Under the pieces are notes generated by a model, which made no database searches, was not told the origin of the DNA, and saw only the letters and a list, made by a program, of their open reading frames with translations. A stretch of 64,000 bases of DNA from Eonycteris spelaea. Lineage: Eukaryota > Chordata > Mammalia > Chiroptera > Pteropodidae. Location: assembly GCA_003508835.1 (NCBI GenBank), contig PUFA01000070.1, positions 8,011,001 to 8,075,000 of the forward strand. The letters are read 5' to 3'. Shown here in pieces: positions 21,961-32,790 of this stretch. A program made the translations under genes and the position numbers. The stretch's first letter is position 1. Each line of letters opens with the position of its first letter.

Positions 21961-22776
21961 AACAAATAACAGCATAAGACTAGGATGGTGGTTTACCAAG
22001 AGTGTATTTTAAAAGCAAAAAATCACATGAAACTCTTTTAATCGCTTTTTTCTGCTGATCTCTTTGGGGAATTGATATCACTCAAAGAAATGAATCCCAA
22101 AGGTGGCTGCTTTATACAGAATATAAATAGTACCGCAGTTAGAGTAAATTCTCTGTGGCTCTTTCATAGCTTTATATAACTATCTGCATAGCATGTTACC
22201 AATATTTGCTTTATTTCAAATACTAAAAACCATAAACCGTTTTTTCACCTCAAAGAGTTTGTATTTCAAGAAATACATTCAAAGAGGAAATAAGGATCCA
22301 AAGCACATTAGCAGAGCTGGCCAGCATACAAATCCCAGCTAGGGTGTTTCCTGGGCCCCAGTGACATCAGGCGTGGCTGTTCATCCTGCCTAACAAGAGG
22401 CAGCATACCTGGCCTTCTGCCTTGGAGCAGCACTGGTCCTACTCAGCTGGCTCCCACTCCAGGCAGCCGAAACATGGGCAGAGCTGAGCTGTTGGCCTCC
22501 CTGCCAGAGACTGCACTTGGCTCACACGCTGGGCTTATCCAGGGGTCTGCAAAGCCTTCTTGGGCTCCATTCTGGCCTTCGAAGTCAGGAAGTTTGTGGC
22601 TGAAAGAGAAGAGAAAGAAGCTGACTATAAAAACAGAGTCTCTGGAGGCTGGGTTACCCCAGAAGCAGAGCCCCATTTCCCAGCCTGCCCTGGGGGCTGG
22701 GAGTGGGAGTAGAACCGAGCTTCCAAGATTCAGATGATCCCCACTCCACTGAAACCAGAACTCTGTTTCTTATATC
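21961..22776. other. unique interval, no gene seen
   Basis: AT-rich to about 22,300, then moderately GC-rich. Frames near 22,443-22,737 on both strands overlap and show no family signature. Confidence 0.35.
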
Positions 22777-22795
22777 TTTTTTTTTTTTTTTTTTT
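22777..22795. repeat. poly(T) tract
   Basis: Nineteen consecutive T. I looked for an antisense SINE after it and found none that I recognise. Confidence 0.97.
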
Positions 22796-22949
22796 ACTAC
22801 CAGGTAAAATTTATTTCCAGAAATAAAGGGCTAAAAATTAAAGTTTGGAAAGATTTGAACTAGAGGGTACTGATAGACATGTGGTTCTTGAACATAATAA
22901 TAGAAGTTTTTACAACCATTCTTCTATTTCTGTTCACCTGTAGGAAGGG

Positions 22950-23060
22950 GCGGGGGGAATAGGATTAATAATACCTGCCTTCCCAACCCTGCAGAGCTGC
23001 TGGAAGGATCAAATAAGGTGATAGCCATCTTCAGCTGAGAGGCCCTTAGGAAACAAATTT
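22950..23060 (-). mobile_element. MIR fragment
   Basis: 'ggattaataatacctgcctt' followed by 'gctggaaggatcaaataagg' resembles inverted MIR ('aataatacctacctcatagg ... gaggattaaatgag'). Confidence 0.5.
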
Positions 23061-23137
23061 GTTATTTCCTTCCTTGATAATAGAGGGTAGATCCGTTCAA
23101 ATATTAGTCATGCAAACAAGACTGTGTTTCTTCTAGA

Positions 23138-23182
23138 AGGAGAAGAAGATAAAGAGGAAGAGGAGGGATAAGAAGAAAAACA
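23138..23182. repeat. purine-rich (GAA/GAG) low-complexity tract
   Basis: Almost pure A/G run of GAAGAAG and GAGGAAG units. Confidence 0.8.
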
Positions 23183-23319
23183 ATGACAGCAACAAGGGCT
23201 CACTTGGCTCAGTTACAATTCAAAACGGGATACACCGTATTCAAGTGCCTGCCACTTAAAGGAGGTGGGAGAAGGAGCGAGGTCAGGAGGGAAGCTTGGA
23301 GAAGGAAGGCACTCCTATT

Positions 23320-23525
23320 AAAACGTTTGCTCTCTACCAAGGACTATGCCGTCTGCAAGAAGCTTCATCTATTTCCTTTAATCCACACAGAGTATGATGC
23401 ACAAGATAGGATGCAGTGTTATTAGTCCCATTTTACAGATCAGAAAACTACGGTTCAGGGGAAATAAACACCTTAGCCAAGGTCAGGCAGACACTACTCA
23501 CCCAGGCTGACCTGCTCCCAGGGTG
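23320..23525 (+). mobile_element. MIR SINE
   Basis: 'tttcctttaatccacacaga', 'ttattagtcccattttacag' and 'atcagaaaactacggttcag' with 'accttagccaaggtcaggca' give the MIR core and 3' part in order. Confidence 0.72.
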
Positions 23526-23529
23526 CATT

Positions 23530-24340
23530 TTTTTCCTCCTCAGCCTTACCACTGGCTCCTCCTTCTAAACGTGGATGTTCCCTGGCTCTATTTCTCTTCC
23601 TCCCTTTCTGTTATCTCCCTTTAAATCTGGGGCATCTCTTTCATCCCTTGTGTTATTTCCTCCTGCAGATCCTCTGTCCTGATTTCCAGCCCCCTTACAG
23701 AGTTGAGACCCCATTGTCCTTACAAACACAGTATTTGTACAAGGAGCTCCTCACCTCAGTTGCTTGCCACCCCCCACGTGCACACCTGAGGGTAGCCGTC
23801 TTCCCCCCTGCCTCCCAAGTTCAAAATCATCATCACTTTTGGTCATTTCTCCTCTTCCCCACATACACAATCACGCCATTATCTCAAGTCTTTCTTCAAA
23901 ATATCTCTTACCTCTCACTTTGCCTTTCTACTTTTACTCTTAACATCTTGGAACCTGTGTCTGCCTGGTTCCTGCAGAAGCCTCCAGTATTTTCCTCAAT
24001 GCTTCCAGTTTATGCTGTACCCTGCTGCCAGATTCATCACACCACCTACCTGTCCTGCGCCTTCACAGGATCCCACCGACTCCATCAAGCCAAGTCCACA
24101 CAGCCCTGCACTCTAAGCTGCCTGCATCCACCCCACCCCTCATGCCTCCCGGTGGCTTTCCAGCCTCTGCCCTACTCCTCCACTCCCTAGTTCCTCCCTG
24201 TAGCAAAAGGATTGCTGACTGTACCCAACTCCTCCCCAACACCATGCCCCTTTCCTCCCCTCTCCACTTAAGGCCCCCAGAGTACCCCTCTCCTCTCTCC
24301 AGCCACCTCTCAGTCAAGGCCTCCAGAACCCTCCCTGCAA
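23530..24340 (+). other. C/T-rich interval, possibly degraded L2 interior
   Basis: Pyrimidine-rich sequence containing open frames on both strands (23,648-24,190 plus; 24,063-24,317 minus). Composition and position before a clear L2 3' end suggest sense L2 interior, but landmarks are too decayed to be sure. Confidence 0.35.
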
Positions 24341-24344
24341 AGCC

Positions 24345-24590
24345 TGCAGGATTTATTATCTGTACTGTTCATGGGGCAGTGATTATGCACTGCCTTTAAC
24401 TGTTCTGTTTAGCCAGAAACAGGCACTGAAATGGACTAGTGCTATTCGATCTCTCCCAAGCCTATGTCTCATCACCCCAAACAGTATAAACCACTTGAAG
24501 GTAAAAACTAACAGGTCTTGGTCTCTCTCCCTACAGTATCTCATACATGCATAGTAAGTGCTTAATACATGTGTTGATTTCCTTTTTCTT
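24345..24590 (+). mobile_element. L2 3' end
   Basis: 'ccacttgaaggtaaaaacta' (L2 'gagggcagggac' region), 'cagtatctcatacatgcata' and 'gtaagtgcttaatacatgtg' mark the L2 terminus. Confidence 0.65.
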
Positions 24591-24835
24591 CCCACATGTT
24601 GGCCTCAAACAAAAAGCCAGGACTGGTCAGAATAATAAGCATCAGCCATAGAAGCCTGATTTGGGCCACCACAGATCTTCCACAGGCATTGCATCCTAAC
24701 CCCTCAGCTCAGGGTCCCTCAAAGGCCTCCAGGCACCAGCGGCTCAGAAGTGCAGAGAGGGCCTGTCTCCAGAGAGGCCTCTGACTGACATGCCAACCCG
24801 GCTCCGCCTGCTCGTTGGTGATCATATTTCCATGT

Positions 24836-25430
24836 CCTTCCCTAGTCTCCCGCTAACAGGAAACATCCCCAGGTATGGAATGGGCGGGAGTAGGAGGCGG
24901 GGGTCCCCAAACCGTGAACCCTGACACTTTCATTGGAGAAGCCCCCTTGAGCCCAGCAGCGGGGCCGGCAGAAGCATCCCGGGAGGTCCCCTGCCCTTGG
25001 GAGAGAAAGCAGGCACTGCACCTTTAAGTCTGCAGCCGGTTGAGAAAAACAAGCTGTGATTTATATAAGCGGGAAAATCATGTGATTTGCAGGAACGCTC
25101 CCTCCTCCCTAACCCCCTCCCCGCGTCGCCTCCAGCCCTTCCCAGAGGGGCCCGGGCGGGCAGGCTCGGCGGAGGGAGGGGCGGGCCGGGCCTCCGCGCA
25201 CCGACTGGGATCTCCCTCTGGCGCTAGGTTCCTGTGGCGCTTCCCAGTGGCCCCAACAAGTTTGCTCCCCAACAGTCTAGCGGCACCGTCTGTTAGCAAG
25301 GCAGGAGGCTCCCGGGTCCCGCTCGCTGCCCCCGGGGCATCCCCTCCCGGCAGGGTTGGCCTGCCCCTCTCCCCGAAGCCTTGCGGTGGAGAAACTGAGG
25401 CTTTCCCCCCAACTTCTCAGGGAGAAAGAA
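24836..25430 (+). promoter_or_regulatory. TATA-associated CpG-rich promoter candidate
   Basis: GC and CpG content rise from 24,840. A TATATAAG box at 25,062-25,069 lies in a short AT-rich hinge, followed by strongly GC-rich DNA (25,110-25,400; 'gggcgggcaggctcggcgga'), as expected for a start site near 25,095 reading rightward. 'cacctttaag' lies about 40 bp upstream of the TATA. Open frames on both strands downstream are typical of GC-rich DNA and name no protein. It could be the 5' end of a gene whose later exons are outside the window, an alternative promoter, or a CpG-rich enhancer. Confidence 0.5.
25062..25069 (+). promoter_or_regulatory. TATA-box-like motif
   Basis: TATATAAG in the context TTTATATAAGCGGG, immediately upstream of GC-rich sequence. 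It also lies in the right place for a minus-strand weak AT element, so orientation is inferred from the GC-rich side. Confidence 0.4.
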
Positions 25431-26509
25431 AAGCCAGGGGCCACCACAGACTGGCTTCTGTGCTCCAGAACACCCAACAGGGGGGAACAATTTAAGAAAT
25501 AATTTGCTAGGGAAAAGGCATGATGAAAATCAGCCATTTCTAGAGCTGACAGGCAATTGTTTAGCCCAAAGGACCCAGCTTTCAGGAAAAAAAAAAAAAA
25601 AAAAAAAAACGATGTGGCCTTTTCAGACAGAGCCAAGGAAAATAAGTACATGATTCAGAGGCCCTAAGAACCAGCCCAGATCTTTTAAATATTAGAGGGA
25701 GGGTGGTGAGCTACAAGGAGCCCATGGTCACACCGTTAACTGACAGCTGCTGAAGGAAATGCTTAGTCCTCCCCAGATGCAGAAACTGTATAGTGGGCAA
25801 GACCGAACAGTCAGCTCAGCCATCCCTGTCTCTGTAGGAATATATATATATATATACCAGACCATTCCAGAAAGTGCTTACAACGGGAGAGGACTAACCA
25901 TCACTTCCAAAACCAAACCCAGGAGGTGATGGAGGGCTTTCCCAGGGAGAGCTGGAGGGGGGAGGTAAGACCTGCTCAGTATCATCCATGTCCTTTCTGT
26001 AAACCACAATGATGGACTCAGAAACGGTCCAAGGAAGGAAACCCTTAGCTCCTCAGAGTAATCAATTCCAGGGGCTAAACCTTGTCGGGATAAGATTTAA
26101 ATTCCATTTTATTTTCCTCCATCGGTCATCCACTGGGGATGAGGCATAAATCCAGTGCTGTCACATGTAGAAAAACATGATGCAATTAACGAAGTTGCTA
26201 ATGCTATGACCTCTGCTGTGGCCAGCAGGGCTTGCTGAATTTCAATCCATCCTGGAGCCGACCGGCCCTGAGAGGTCACTGGACCCTCCTCCAGTCCTCC
26301 TCTCCCCAAGATCGAGGGTCTTTATGCTGAGATAGTTCAGGGAACAGCGCCTTAGTGCGTTCTGTCACACCAACAAGAAGAAGATCATTCCTGAAAAGGA
26401 AAGTTAGGCAAATATTGTCAATTATTTCTAAATCTCTAAAGAAAAAAAAGTAGAAATTAACATAGGGATTCCAGGCAATAGCACTCCATGCATTCAGATA
26501 CCAACTTCA
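25431..26509. other. unique interval, no gene seen
   Basis: Includes a TA run near 25,840-25,856. The block 26,060-26,230 is AT/GC balanced, repeat-free and carries homeobox-like 'gatgcaattaacgaagtt'; it may be a conserved non-coding element, which I cannot test. Confidence 0.35.
25587..25609. repeat. poly(A) tract
   Basis: Twenty-three consecutive A. The sequence before it does not resemble any SINE or processed mRNA that I know. Confidence 0.97.
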
Positions 26510-26590
26510 TTTGTTCAGTTATTTAGTGAACCCTTTCTGTAAGCCTGACCCTGAGCAGGACACTAGGGATGGGACAAAAACAAGACACAC
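26510..26590 (-). mobile_element. antisense L2 terminus
   Basis: 'tttgttcagttatttagtga', 'accctttctgtaagcctgac' and 'cactagggatgggacaaaaa' follow the inverted L2 3' end ('ttcattcaacaaatatttattgagc ... ctggggatac'). Confidence 0.5.
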
Positions 26591-27430
26591 TGCACTTGCC
26601 CTGAGCCCTGATTTTCTGCTCCCCCATGCTGCCTCCCAGGACAGGAGCCTCTGAAAGACTTTCCTCTCTTTCATCAGCATACGCATGTCCCCTCCCCAGC
26701 CCACATCCAGTATGTGCTACCCCATTTCCAGCTGCACATGTCCCACGAGTCTGCAAAGAGCTTCTTTTGGAAGGCGACAACTCTCTGGTGGTTGGGTGGT
26801 GGGTATAAGAAGTAACCCAAAGGCCTGTCCAGACAATGAGATCAAAGTTGGAAGCCTCCTAGGCCCTTCCCAAAATTGATAATTTAGTTCAGGCAACACT
26901 TCGCTCAGTGCCACTTGCTTTTTCTCTGTCTTCGTTCTTTTTCTGATCTTCCTGGCTGCCCCCACCCAGGTCTCTTCTTTCCCAAGATTCCTGTGCCAGG
27001 GGCCTGCCCATCTCAGAGCCTCCCTGAGGAAACCCAGGTGCCATCTCCCTAAGGCACACCATCTGCTTCCTCAGGGGGCCTGAGCCTCTCAGTGCTGCAC
27101 AGACCCCTCTGCAAGGTCTCTTCTGTTGCTGTAAGTTTACATATCGAGGGTGCTCAGACAGCCCCCTTAACTCAGGTCAGTCACCTTCCACCTTCCCATC
27201 CACCTAGACCACACTAGCCCCTGCCTTATTCCAGTCTTTTCCTAGGTTCTTTGCTGGCTTACCCCGGCCATTCACAAGCACAGCCTGATAACGTGCAGTA
27301 GGAGACCTGGCAATAAGCCTGTGGTGAACGAACATTTTAAAGGAACAAACAGAAATTAAGGCTCCAGACTGAAAACACTCTGGAAGCCACAAACTCTGTT
27401 ATTTTTAAAGAAGCCAGAACTGGACCACTG
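26591..27430. other. unique C/T-rich interval, no gene seen
   Basis: Overlapping short frames on both strands; none shows a protein family. No named repeat. Confidence 0.35.
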
Positions 27431-27540
27431 AGAAGGAGGAGGAGGAGGAGAGGAAGAGGAGGAGGAGGAGGAGGAGGAGAGGAGGAGGAGGAGGAGGAGG
27501 AGGAGGAGAAGAGGTGGTGGTGGTGGTGGTGGTGGTGGTG
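27431..27540. repeat. (GGA)n-(GTG)n trinucleotide tract
   Basis: About 83 bp of almost pure GGA/GAG purine strand (27,431-27,513) changes directly to nine GTG/TGG units (27,514-27,540). The Ser/Pro-rich minus-strand open frame across it is an artefact of the repeat. Confidence 0.98.
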
Positions 27541-27674
27541 TTTTTAATGCACCAAGAGTGCAATGAGTGAACAAGTGAAGTCAGCTCATCTCAGACACTG
27601 ACTCTCAGGAAATGGGGCCTCAGAAGAAAAAAGGCAGCCCAGCCCCTGCCAAATTCCATTCTGTTTCAAATTAG

Positions 27675-27745
27675 CCTTCTAGCAAAATGAGGGGGCTGGA
27701 CTAACTGGTCTTTAAGATCCTCCTAGCACGAAGCTCTGAGCTCTA
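27675..27745. mobile_element. ancient MIR-like terminal fragment
   Basis: 'caaaatgagggggctggact' followed by 'ggtctttaagatcctcctag' resembles a widespread ancient SINE end ('aaaatgagggggttggactagatgatctctaaggtcc'). Confidence 0.5.
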
Positions 27746-29685
27746 CATTTCCCCTAAACAACCTTTTCGAACATTCCTCATTCTCATAACAGAGTAGAAA
27801 ATGCATTTGTGCTCCGGGTCTGGGTCCGCAGCTGAAGCTCAGAATTCGTCTTTCACCATAGTATTGTCAGGCCTGTTTCCCTCTTTCTCCTTTCCCAGAA
27901 AGGGCCTCTGGTCTTTCCCAAGCTTCAGAGTAGAAGGGAACACACAGCTCCATCAGAGCGGAGGGGCCACCAGAGGGAAAGCTGGCCCCGCCCCAGTACA
28001 TGCTCCCTTGGGGTTCTGCAGGGACCTTCCTCCCTCCCAACAGACAGGGAACTTCTGGAACTTCTCAACAGCCCATCCTTGGGCCAGCCCAGGCCCCACA
28101 GCATCCTGCACCCCAGTTACAAGATTTGAGTGGCAACTAACACATTTGGCAAACCTCTTCAAGTGTGAACCAAGTCAGGCCCTTTTCCCCAGGACCCAAC
28201 TAATGAAGAGATACCGGGTTGGGACAAAAATGGGTCCCGCCAGACAAGCCCCAAGCCTTGGTTCTCTGGGCCAAGGCTGGAGAGGTCCAGAGAGAAACGT
28301 CCTCGGTTGGCCTCCCCACCACCAGGCAGGCTGATCCCGAGATCTCAGGATGCATCAGTAATTCCAGGCAGGGCTCCATCCCCAGCCCACACTCAGCCTG
28401 GGACCTGGTCAGGGACTCTCCAAGTGTTCCCGGAAACACGAAGCTGGCTTTCCATGCCAGGCTCCTCTGGGGTCTCTGGGTGGGAACAGCCAGCCCTTCT
28501 CCTTGGGCTCCTGCTATATCTGGGAGGCCCAACAAACACCTCTCTCCATCAGAGACAGTCACAGCCCCAGATCTGTGCTCTGAGACAATTTTAGAGAGAA
28601 TTGTGTTTTGAAAGCTCAAGACATGTTCTGTGCTTGGCTTTGGTTCTAGTTTCATCTATATCTCCCAAAAAACAGTACTCTTCCCATGACTATGGAAATC
28701 CTGGAGGCAGTGAGCTGAGGCTGAGGGGACCTCAGAGAACCTCTGCTTCCTAAATTACCCAGGCTGTGCCCTGTCTAGATTTTGCTGGAAGGTTTCCAAG
28801 AAGAGAAGATCCACATCCACTCTTTCCCTCAGGCTGTGTAACTGGATGCCTGCCACCTAATATTCAAAACGAAGACTCCAACAGGAGGCATCCCGCATCC
28901 CTGCGACTCTGGGGACCTCATCATTGTGTCCCCAACCTCACAGTCCCTCTGGCTCCTGCCACCAACTGTGTACCCAGGCATCTCAGAGGGTTTACGTTTT
29001 CTCTGTGACCCTGGCCCTGATTTCCTGTTTTTCCACCTCTTCTTCCATCTGCATGTCACTTCCTTCAGCTGCCCGACCTCTCTCCTCTCCAACTCATACA
29101 GGGCCACCAGGCACAGCAGCAGATTTGACTCAGTTTGGGGTAATGGAGGGGAATCACAACAAGCGCATTAGAATCTACACATGGACATCACTCTCCTAAA
29201 AAGTCATCAACCGCTCCCGCCTCAGAAAATTCCTCACTCTTCCCTAAGTCCCAACTGACACTATCTCCTCCAGCCTCTCTCCTCCCCGCCCCCCAGACCC
29301 TTCTATCTGAACTCCAACTCTGGGTTCCTGTGGATTTCTCCTGCAGAACAATTTGCCTTGCCCTCGGGCAGGCCCAGAGGGCCTCACGGTTCCACCAGAG
29401 CTGCTTCCACATCCATCAAGGCATCCATCAAAGGCATCATCCTCCAAGCAGAGGCATTTACCTCCGGAAGGATACACCCCTCCACTGGAATGATAAGCAC
29501 GTGTTTTGTTTTCTAGGTGACACTCTCTTCCTATCCATCCACTCCCCCCCCCCACCGCCCCTCACATCTGGTACCTCTGACAGTTAAGAAATGCACCCGA
29601 AATCACTCCTGTTCTCACTTTTTAATTTTTTTTACTCCTCTATGGGCACAGAGCACTGCTAATTCGCACTCCTGTCGTAGTTGCA
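27746..29685. other. unique, moderately GC-rich interval, no gene seen
   Basis: Nearly 2 kb without a recognisable repeat. Several overlapping frames of 60-177 codons occur on both strands, as expected at this GC content; none carries a motif, signal peptide or family resemblance. A C-run lies at 29,544-29,552. Confidence 0.4.
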
Positions 29686-29689
29686 AATG

Positions 29690-30020
29690 ATGACGAATTA
29701 AAAAGTAAGTCAGCATAAGGTGGGCGCAAAAGGACAAATACCACATGACTCCACTAACATGAGGTACCTAGAACAGTTAAACTAGAGACGGGAAGCGGAA
29801 GCCAAGCGGTGGTTGCCAGGGGCTGGGGAGAGGAAAGCACAGGGAGTTAGTGTTCAGTGGGTATGGAGTTTCAGTTTGGGAAAATGAAAGTTTTTGAAGA
29901 TGGATGGTGGGATGTCTGCACAACAATGCGAATGTACTTAATGCCACTGACCTGTACGCTTAAAAATGGCTCCAATGGTCAATTTTGTGTTATGGCTATC
30001 TTACCACAATAAAAAAGTAA
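29690..30020 (+). mobile_element. L1 3' end
   Basis: Diagnostic order: 'aaataccacatgactccact', 'gtggttgccaggggctgggg', 'agtgttcagtgggtatggag', 'gatggatggtgggatgtctg', and 'ttaccacaataaaaaagtaa' as tail. Only the 3' UTR is present. Confidence 0.85.
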
Positions 30021-30264
30021 TGTCAGCCACATTCACTCTGACTCCAAGAGACATTTGCCATCAACTCAACAAAGGGAGCTTTTCCTTCGGCCACCTTGGA
30101 TCACGGCAGCTCTGGGAACCCCTGTCGCAGAGTTTCCGAACGAAGGAGAGCACCCTCACTGCTCTCAGACTTCGCAGTCCGCCGCCTCTCTGCTGACCCC
30201 GCCCAGAGCGTGGAGGCGAGGGCTCCCTTTCACAATGAGCACACAGAGCCACAGGACTTGCCTG

Positions 30265-30470
30265 CGGAACAGGCGCCCTCAGACTTCGGTTCTAAACCTC
30301 GTTCAGTCATTATGTAGCTGTGCTCTCTTGGGCAAGTTATTTTATCTCTTTACGTCAACATCCTTATAAAGAAAATGGAGAAGACCGTAGCCAGCCCCGA
30401 GGGAGATAATGGATGTGAATGTACTCTGAGAAGTGTGCGCAAGATGGGTGCATCATCTCTTATTTCACTT
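30265..30470 (-). mobile_element. MIR SINE
   Basis: 'tgtagctgtgctctcttggg', 'caagttattttatctcttta' and 'aaagaaaatggagaagaccg' are inverted MIR. The remainder is eroded. Confidence 0.65.
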
Positions 30471-32489
30471 GATCGAACTAAAAACATCCCAAACACAAGA
30501 AGGAAGTTGCTACCTGAAAATAAGGAGAACGACAGCAAATAATTAAGTAAATACAACTCCCCAAAAAAATACTTCGGTTTTCAGTCACCATCATCCTCAC
30601 CCAAGCTGGAATGAAGCTAACTAAGTCCTTCCAGTCTGGTCTCTGCCATGAAAACCCATTTTGCCGAGACAATTTCTCCGTGATTAGCTTTTATTCAGAG
30701 CCAGGATCCAGCTTTGCCCACGAGATGTGCCCATCATGTTGCCCGGGGTTCTCAGCAGGAGCACAGCGGGGGAGGGAGTATGGGAGAGAAAAACATATTT
30801 AAAAAAATGGCTCTTTCCAATAATGTTCAAAGCATTCATATATGTTGACATGACTGTCAAAAGACTGGTGAACAGGTGCCAGCACAAGAAAGGTGGCTAC
30901 AAGACCCAAAACCCCAAAAGGAGGTAGTCCGAAGGTGGCTTTGGCTGCCTGAGTTGGCTGCCCCCCAGTCTGACCACCAGCTGCCTTTAGAACCCGCCAG
31001 GCCTGGCAGGTAAGTCCACACCTGGCCTTTCCCCTTCTGCCCTTTTGCCACCCCTACCTCACCACAACCCTGTCTGGTCCTTCTTTTAGCCTTCCTTCCC
31101 TTCGAAGAGAGGTTTGTCAACAGCCCCTTCCCACCTCCAAGAAACATCCTAAAGGGAGAGGTCCCAGGACTTGGAGTCTCCCGCCTCAGTCACAGCTTAA
31201 GACTGCCTCATGTACCTCACAGCGACCCAGCTCAGCCCAGATGGAAATCATCTGGTTAAGGCTTCATACTGATTTCACCAATAATTACGTTATGCGCATC
31301 CACACCCATTCCCACATCACCTCCTCCTGAGTCCCCTTCCCACTCACTCAGACAGTGCCAAGAAGTGAAAATGGAAGCAGACCTGAAGCAACCCAGGCGG
31401 GCGATTTGGGGACACAACCAGAGCCCAAGGCTTGGCCCGCTGACAACGTCAGGCTCCCAGCCTCACCCAGTCCAGCCTCCCACACAGCCACTGCACCTCA
31501 GCTGCAGAATCTGTAACATCACGGAGCACGTTATTCCCTGTTTAAAAGGGACAGGGGATCAGAGATTTCCAGAGAAGCTGGCTCCCTTTGGGGCTGCCTG
31601 TTTCCCTTCCCTCCTCTGGGCCTCAGGGCACTCCGGGTGGCCTGTCCTTGCTGTGGGCCCCAGAGCCCTCACTCCACAGCCAGCCAGAGGCATCTGTGGG
31701 TCACCATGCCCAAGGTCCAAAGACCCATAGGGGCGGAGAGTTGCTGTGAGACTTTAAGAATGTCACTATGAGTTCCAAAATGTCCTTCTTTCCCATTTTA
31801 TGGGTTTTTAACTTTGTTTAGTACCCAGGCAGGGCAGACCAAGGGGACTTTGATCCCATGGGCACCCGGTAGAATAAACTTACTGCATACGGGGCCCCAT
31901 CCCAGCCTCCTCTCCACCCTTTCTCTCAAAGGCGGCCTGTTTGAGAACAAGCTGGCTCAGGCTAACCTGACCACACCTTTCTGGGAGCCTGGGAGGAGCT
32001 GGGGGGGGGGTAGGGGTTGGGGAGCTGAGTAGTGGCTCTGGCTGGGAGCACCCTCGAAGGGGGAGGGAACTCAAGAACCCCTCATGCCTGAACGAGCCAG
32101 AGCGGTTCCTCACAAGAAACCATGAAGCATCACCAGCCAGACACTCGCACAGCCTGGAATGTCTGAGCCACCACCTCCTCCACCAGCTGCCCTCTCAACT
32201 GCTCCGGTGGAGGCTGGCGTGGGGGGTGGGGAGGGGTACTGTCCCCCCACAAGGCCCTCAAGGGCCCCGGCCTGCCCCCAGCCTCCTCACAGGGAGCTCT
32301 GGGGAACTGCCTGCGGTTCCCGCTTCTCCAGCCCTTGCCCTCACAAAGGCACCCTCTGTCACAGCCTCCCCAGAACAGGCCTCCCCCTCATGCTACCCAC
32401 TCTCTCCCCGCTCCCCCCCACCACACGCGTTCACTTCCTACAGGAGCAGATTCCAAGCCCAGCTAATGGCGGAGACTGTCTCCCAATGA
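30471..32489. other. unique, moderately GC-rich interval, no gene seen
   Basis: No repeat family recognised. A perfect donor-like CAG/GTAAGT occurs at 31,007-31,015 but no frame or acceptor supports an exon. Short overlapping frames only. Confidence 0.4.
31983..32022 (+). other. G-quadruplex-prone G-rich tract
   Basis: Five G-tracts (GGG, GGG, a run of ten, GGGG, GGGG) separated by short loops on the plus strand satisfy the usual G4 pattern. Confidence 0.6.
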
Positions 32490-32790
32490 CATGCTGGGAC
32501 AAAGGCTGCACATGACTAGATGCGCTGGGGTGCTTGTCAGGGCTTAGGCAACCGTAATTATAGGGAGGGCAGAGCCACTCTCAGCAGCCACACCTGGCCA
32601 TACAGTAAACAGCACTTCTTCCTGTCGAGCTGGGGGGAGTTGAGAGACAGGGAGGCGACAAACCACAATTTGAATCATTTGGAGAGAAGCTATAAATATA
32701 TAATGAGTCATTTGTAAAATATAATTTCATCCAAAAGCCTGGAAAAAATGGGAAAGAAGTTCTTATGCTATTTCAGGCTAAATTGTTCAA
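32490..32790. promoter_or_regulatory. enhancer-like unique block
   Basis: Repeat-free block in which a MEF2-like CTATAAATAT (32,690-32,699) lies 5 bp from a consensus AP-1 site TGAGTCA (32,704-32,710). Upstream are 'ccgtaattata' and 'cagccacacctgg'. The close pairing of motifs and lack of repeat origin suggest a distal enhancer. No conservation data are available to me. Confidence 0.3.

Noticed and set aside
22777..22795. Poly(T) as the start of an antisense SINE
   Set aside because: The following sequence matches no SINE that I know.
23648..24190. 180-codon plus-strand open frame, the longest in the window
   Set aside because: Lies in pyrimidine-rich, probably L2-derived DNA. No domain, no splice context, antisense frames overlap.
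25040..25495. 151-codon plus frame downstream of the TATA-like box
   Set aside because: It begins before the plausible start site at about 25,095, is GC-driven, and overlaps minus frames. Kept only as part of the promoter candidate.
25587..25609. Poly(A) of 23 as a possible retroposon tail
   Set aside because: The 300 bp upstream show no SINE or processed transcript, and no flanking duplication is evident.
27356..27574. Minus-strand frame with long Pro, Leu and Ser runs
   Set aside because: Direct translation of the (GTG)n and (GGA)n microsatellite.
30995..31015. Consensus donor CAG/GTAAGT as an exon end
   Set aside because: No supporting frame, acceptor or recognisable peptide. Such motifs occur by chance in 64 kb.
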